Notes under the pieces: generated by a model
Seen by the model: the letters and a program-made list of their open reading frames with translations, nothing else
The model's database searches: none
What the model was told of the DNA's origin: nothing
Program-made: the position numbers and the translations under genes
In this document: one piece after another, positions 5,978-7,328 of the stretch
Layout of the letters: every line of letters begins with the position of its first letter
How positions within the stretch are numbered: the first letter of the stretch is position 1
From: CAMCXT01 sp046302715
GTDB lineage: Bacteria; Bacteroidota; Bacteroidia; M30B66
Length of the DNA stretch: 7,328 bases
Assembly: GCA_046302715.1 (NCBI GenBank)
Contig: JBKCHQ010000138.1
Span: 1-7,328, forward strand
Reading direction: 5' to 3'

Positions 5978-7048
5978 ATGTTAATTTTTCTTGTGCAGTT
6001 CTTCATTAACCTTTTTCTTTACAAGGTGGAAACACGCATCGAAACCGGCATCGAAGCCCGCAAGGTATTGGCGGCACTTATCGCACAACGCAACCATGTT
6101 GTGGTATGTGATACTTCTACCGCTGTATTATGTTTACCTCTGCTCCCCGAACTGCATGCATCTAAATTGCAGGTTCTACCTGAAGGCGAACATCATAAAA
6201 CTCTACATCAATGCGAAAATTTGCTCAGCATGATGCTTGACGCCGAACTCGATCGCAACAGTGTTTTAATCAATTTTGGGGGCGGCACCGTATTAGATAT
6301 GGGAGGTTTTGCGGCTTCGATTTTCAAGCGCGGTATTTCTTATGTCAATATTCCCACTACACTTTTGGCCATGGCCGATGCTGCAGTTGGCGGTAAAACT
6401 GCGGTAAATCTGCATAACTACCGCAATATGATTGGTAGCTTTCACCACCCCGAAGCGGTATTTATTTTTCCCGAACTGCTTCAATCGCTGCCTTATGCAC
6501 AATGGCTTTCAGGCTGCGCGGAGATTTTTAAGCATGCCATAATAAACGGAGCCGAAGCCTGGAATTGCGTGTGTAATAGACCTGTTGGTGAATGGTTTGA
6601 CGATAACAGTTTGGTGCAACAAGCACATTTTAAATATGAATGGATAAAAGACGATCCTTTCGATCGCAATAAAAGGCAATGGCTTAATGCCGGCCACACG
6701 ACGGCACACGCTATCGAAACCGTTTATCTTAATAATAATCAGTCGTTATTACATGGTTTTGCCGTGGCTGCAGGTTTGTGGATTGAATCGTATTTGGCAC
6801 AGGCATTATTTGACACCGACAGGGATTTTACCGCTTGTTTGCAATCGCGCATTCTGGAAGTGTTTCCGAAGGTAAACCTTACTTTAGAGATGCAACAGTC
6901 TGTTTTAGAAGCGATGATTTTTGATAAAAAAGGCGTAAATGGCATCCGTGTATTTAGTTTACCTGTTGGTCCCGGAAGCATTAAAGTTGTTAACGTTCCT
7001 CAAACCGAGCTTATTCAAGAGGCCATCGAAGCATATATCCATGCCTGA
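5978..7048 (+). CDS. aroB: 3-dehydroquinate synthase
   Basis: It converts DAHP to 3-dehydroquinate, the second step of the shikimate pathway, using NAD and a divalent metal in the cytoplasm. From the ATG at 5978 the protein has 356 residues, normal for the family. Hallmarks are LPEGEHHKTL (67-76), the NAD-binding GGGTVLDMGGF (101-111), KRGISYVNIPTTLLAMADAAVGGKTAVN (117-144, a near-invariant block), NMIGSFHHP (150-158), and metal ligands E182 (GCAEIFKH), H240 (NAGHTTAHAIE) and H259 (LLHGFAV). Most members have GH..GHAIE; here the second Gly is Ala (A243), a conservative change. The N-terminus is odd: MLIFLVQFFINLFL is a hydrophobic run longer than the usual short first strand (typically M...IFLG), so a GTG at 5993 (351 residues) is an alternative start. 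The frame can also open at a TTG at 5942 but that is less likely. It overlaps aroA by 8 bases. Confidence 0.95.
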   Translation: MLIFLVQFFINLFLYKVETRIETGIEARKVLAALIAQRNHVVVCDTSTAVLCLPLLPELHASKLQVLPEGEHHKTLHQCENLLSMMLDAELDRNSVLINFGGGTVLDMGGFAASIFKRGISYVNIPTTLLAMADAAVGGKTAVNLHNYRNMIGSFHHPEAVFIFPELLQSLPYAQWLSGCAEIFKHAIINGAEAWNCVCNRPVGEWFDDNSLVQQAHFKYEWIKDDPFDRNKRQWLNAGHTTAHAIETVYLNNNQSLLHGFAVAAGLWIESYLAQALFDTDRDFTACLQSRILEVFPKVNLTLEMQQSVLEAMIFDKKGVNGIRVFSLPVGPGSIKVVNVPQTELIQEAIEAYIHA

Positions 7049-7328
7049 AACGTTTGAACTTTCGTTACACCGCAGCACCCTAAAGGTGAAGCCTCAATTG
7101 CCGCTATCGAAAAGCATCTGTAACCGTCAACTCATTATTCAATATGTATCGGGTCAAAAGGTTAGGGCAGGGGAGTTATCGGATGCTGACGATAGCCGTT
7201 TGCTTGAAGAAATTCTAAGAACTAAACCTCGGTCAGCTTTTGTAGGAGCAGGAGGCACCACCCTCCGTTTTGCCATGGCGTATTTTGCGGCAACTGATGG
7301 CACTGAGATCACCTTGCACGGCACTTCC
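7041..7328 (+). CDS. aroA: 3-phosphoshikimate 1-carboxyvinyltransferase (EPSP synthase), N-terminal part
   Basis: It joins PEP to shikimate-3-phosphate, the sixth step of the shikimate pathway. The first 96 residues are present and the gene runs off the right edge. The PEP/S3P-binding motif LPLSKSICNRQL (20-31) retains K24, S25 and R29, equivalent to the catalytic Lys, Ser and Arg of the family's PGSKS.SNR motif. ELSDADDSRLLEEIL (45-59) matches the L..A.DT..L region. VGAGGTTLRFAMAYFA (68-83) matches the usual GNAGTAMRPLTA loop, with G72 at the glyphosate-site Gly position, Ala in place of Asn, and Phe in place of Pro at the Pro101 position. The ATG sits inside the last codons of aroB in another frame (8-base overlap), so the two are co-transcribed and probably translationally coupled. 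Confidence 0.93.
   Translation, partial: MPETFELSLHRSTLKVKPQLPLSKSICNRQLIIQYVSGQKVRAGELSDADDSRLLEEILRTKPRSAFVGAGGTTLRFAMAYFAATDGTEITLHGTS

Overview
The window looks like chromosomal DNA from a member of the Bacteroidota (Flavobacteriia/Sphingobacteriia-like), AT-rich but with ordinary coding. The evidence is the set of signal peptides ending in ...WAQ, ...GQ and ...LAQ, copies of the Bacteroidota -7 promoter box (TAnnTTTG), little sign of Shine-Dalgarno sequences, and a Bacteroidota-type monofunctional proline dehydrogenase. This assignment is inferred from protein and promoter style, not from a marker-gene comparison. I see no tRNA, rRNA, CRISPR array, insertion sequence or phage gene.

Layout. 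On the minus strand, bases 1-396 are the 5' end of a secreted or cell-surface protein that runs off the left edge. Bases 397-746 are a 350-base AT-rich non-coding gap with candidate promoters for that gene and two small inverted repeats. From 5926 down to 747 lie six minus-strand genes: proline dehydrogenase, three small secreted TPR-repeat proteins, an LpxL/HtrB-family lipid A acyltransferase, and the AAA+ replication-recombination ATPase RarA (MgsA). The last five are packed with junctions of a 4-base overlap, 1 base, 4 bases and a 4-base overlap, so they are very probably one transcript; proline dehydrogenase is separated from them by 62 bases. On the plus strand, 51 bases from the proline dehydrogenase start and divergent from it, are aroB (3-dehydroquinate synthase) and the first 96 codons of aroA (EPSP synthase), which overlap by 8 bases and form a shikimate-pathway pair.

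How the genes work together. The two plus-strand genes are two steps of chorismate synthesis. Proline dehydrogenase does the first step of proline catabolism; no P5C dehydrogenase is in the window. The three TPR proteins share a C-terminal cap and appear to be paralogues exported to the periplasm or beyond. Being co-transcribed with a lipid A acyltransferase suggests, but does not prove, a role in envelope biology. RarA at the operon end is a housekeeping genome-maintenance protein.

Most of the window is housekeeping. The least explained parts are the tandem secreted TPR trio, with a precisely spaced cysteine pair (22 residues apart in two paralogues, one partner lost in the third), and the truncated surface protein at the left edge. 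I found no convincing evidence of a novel defence or mobile system.
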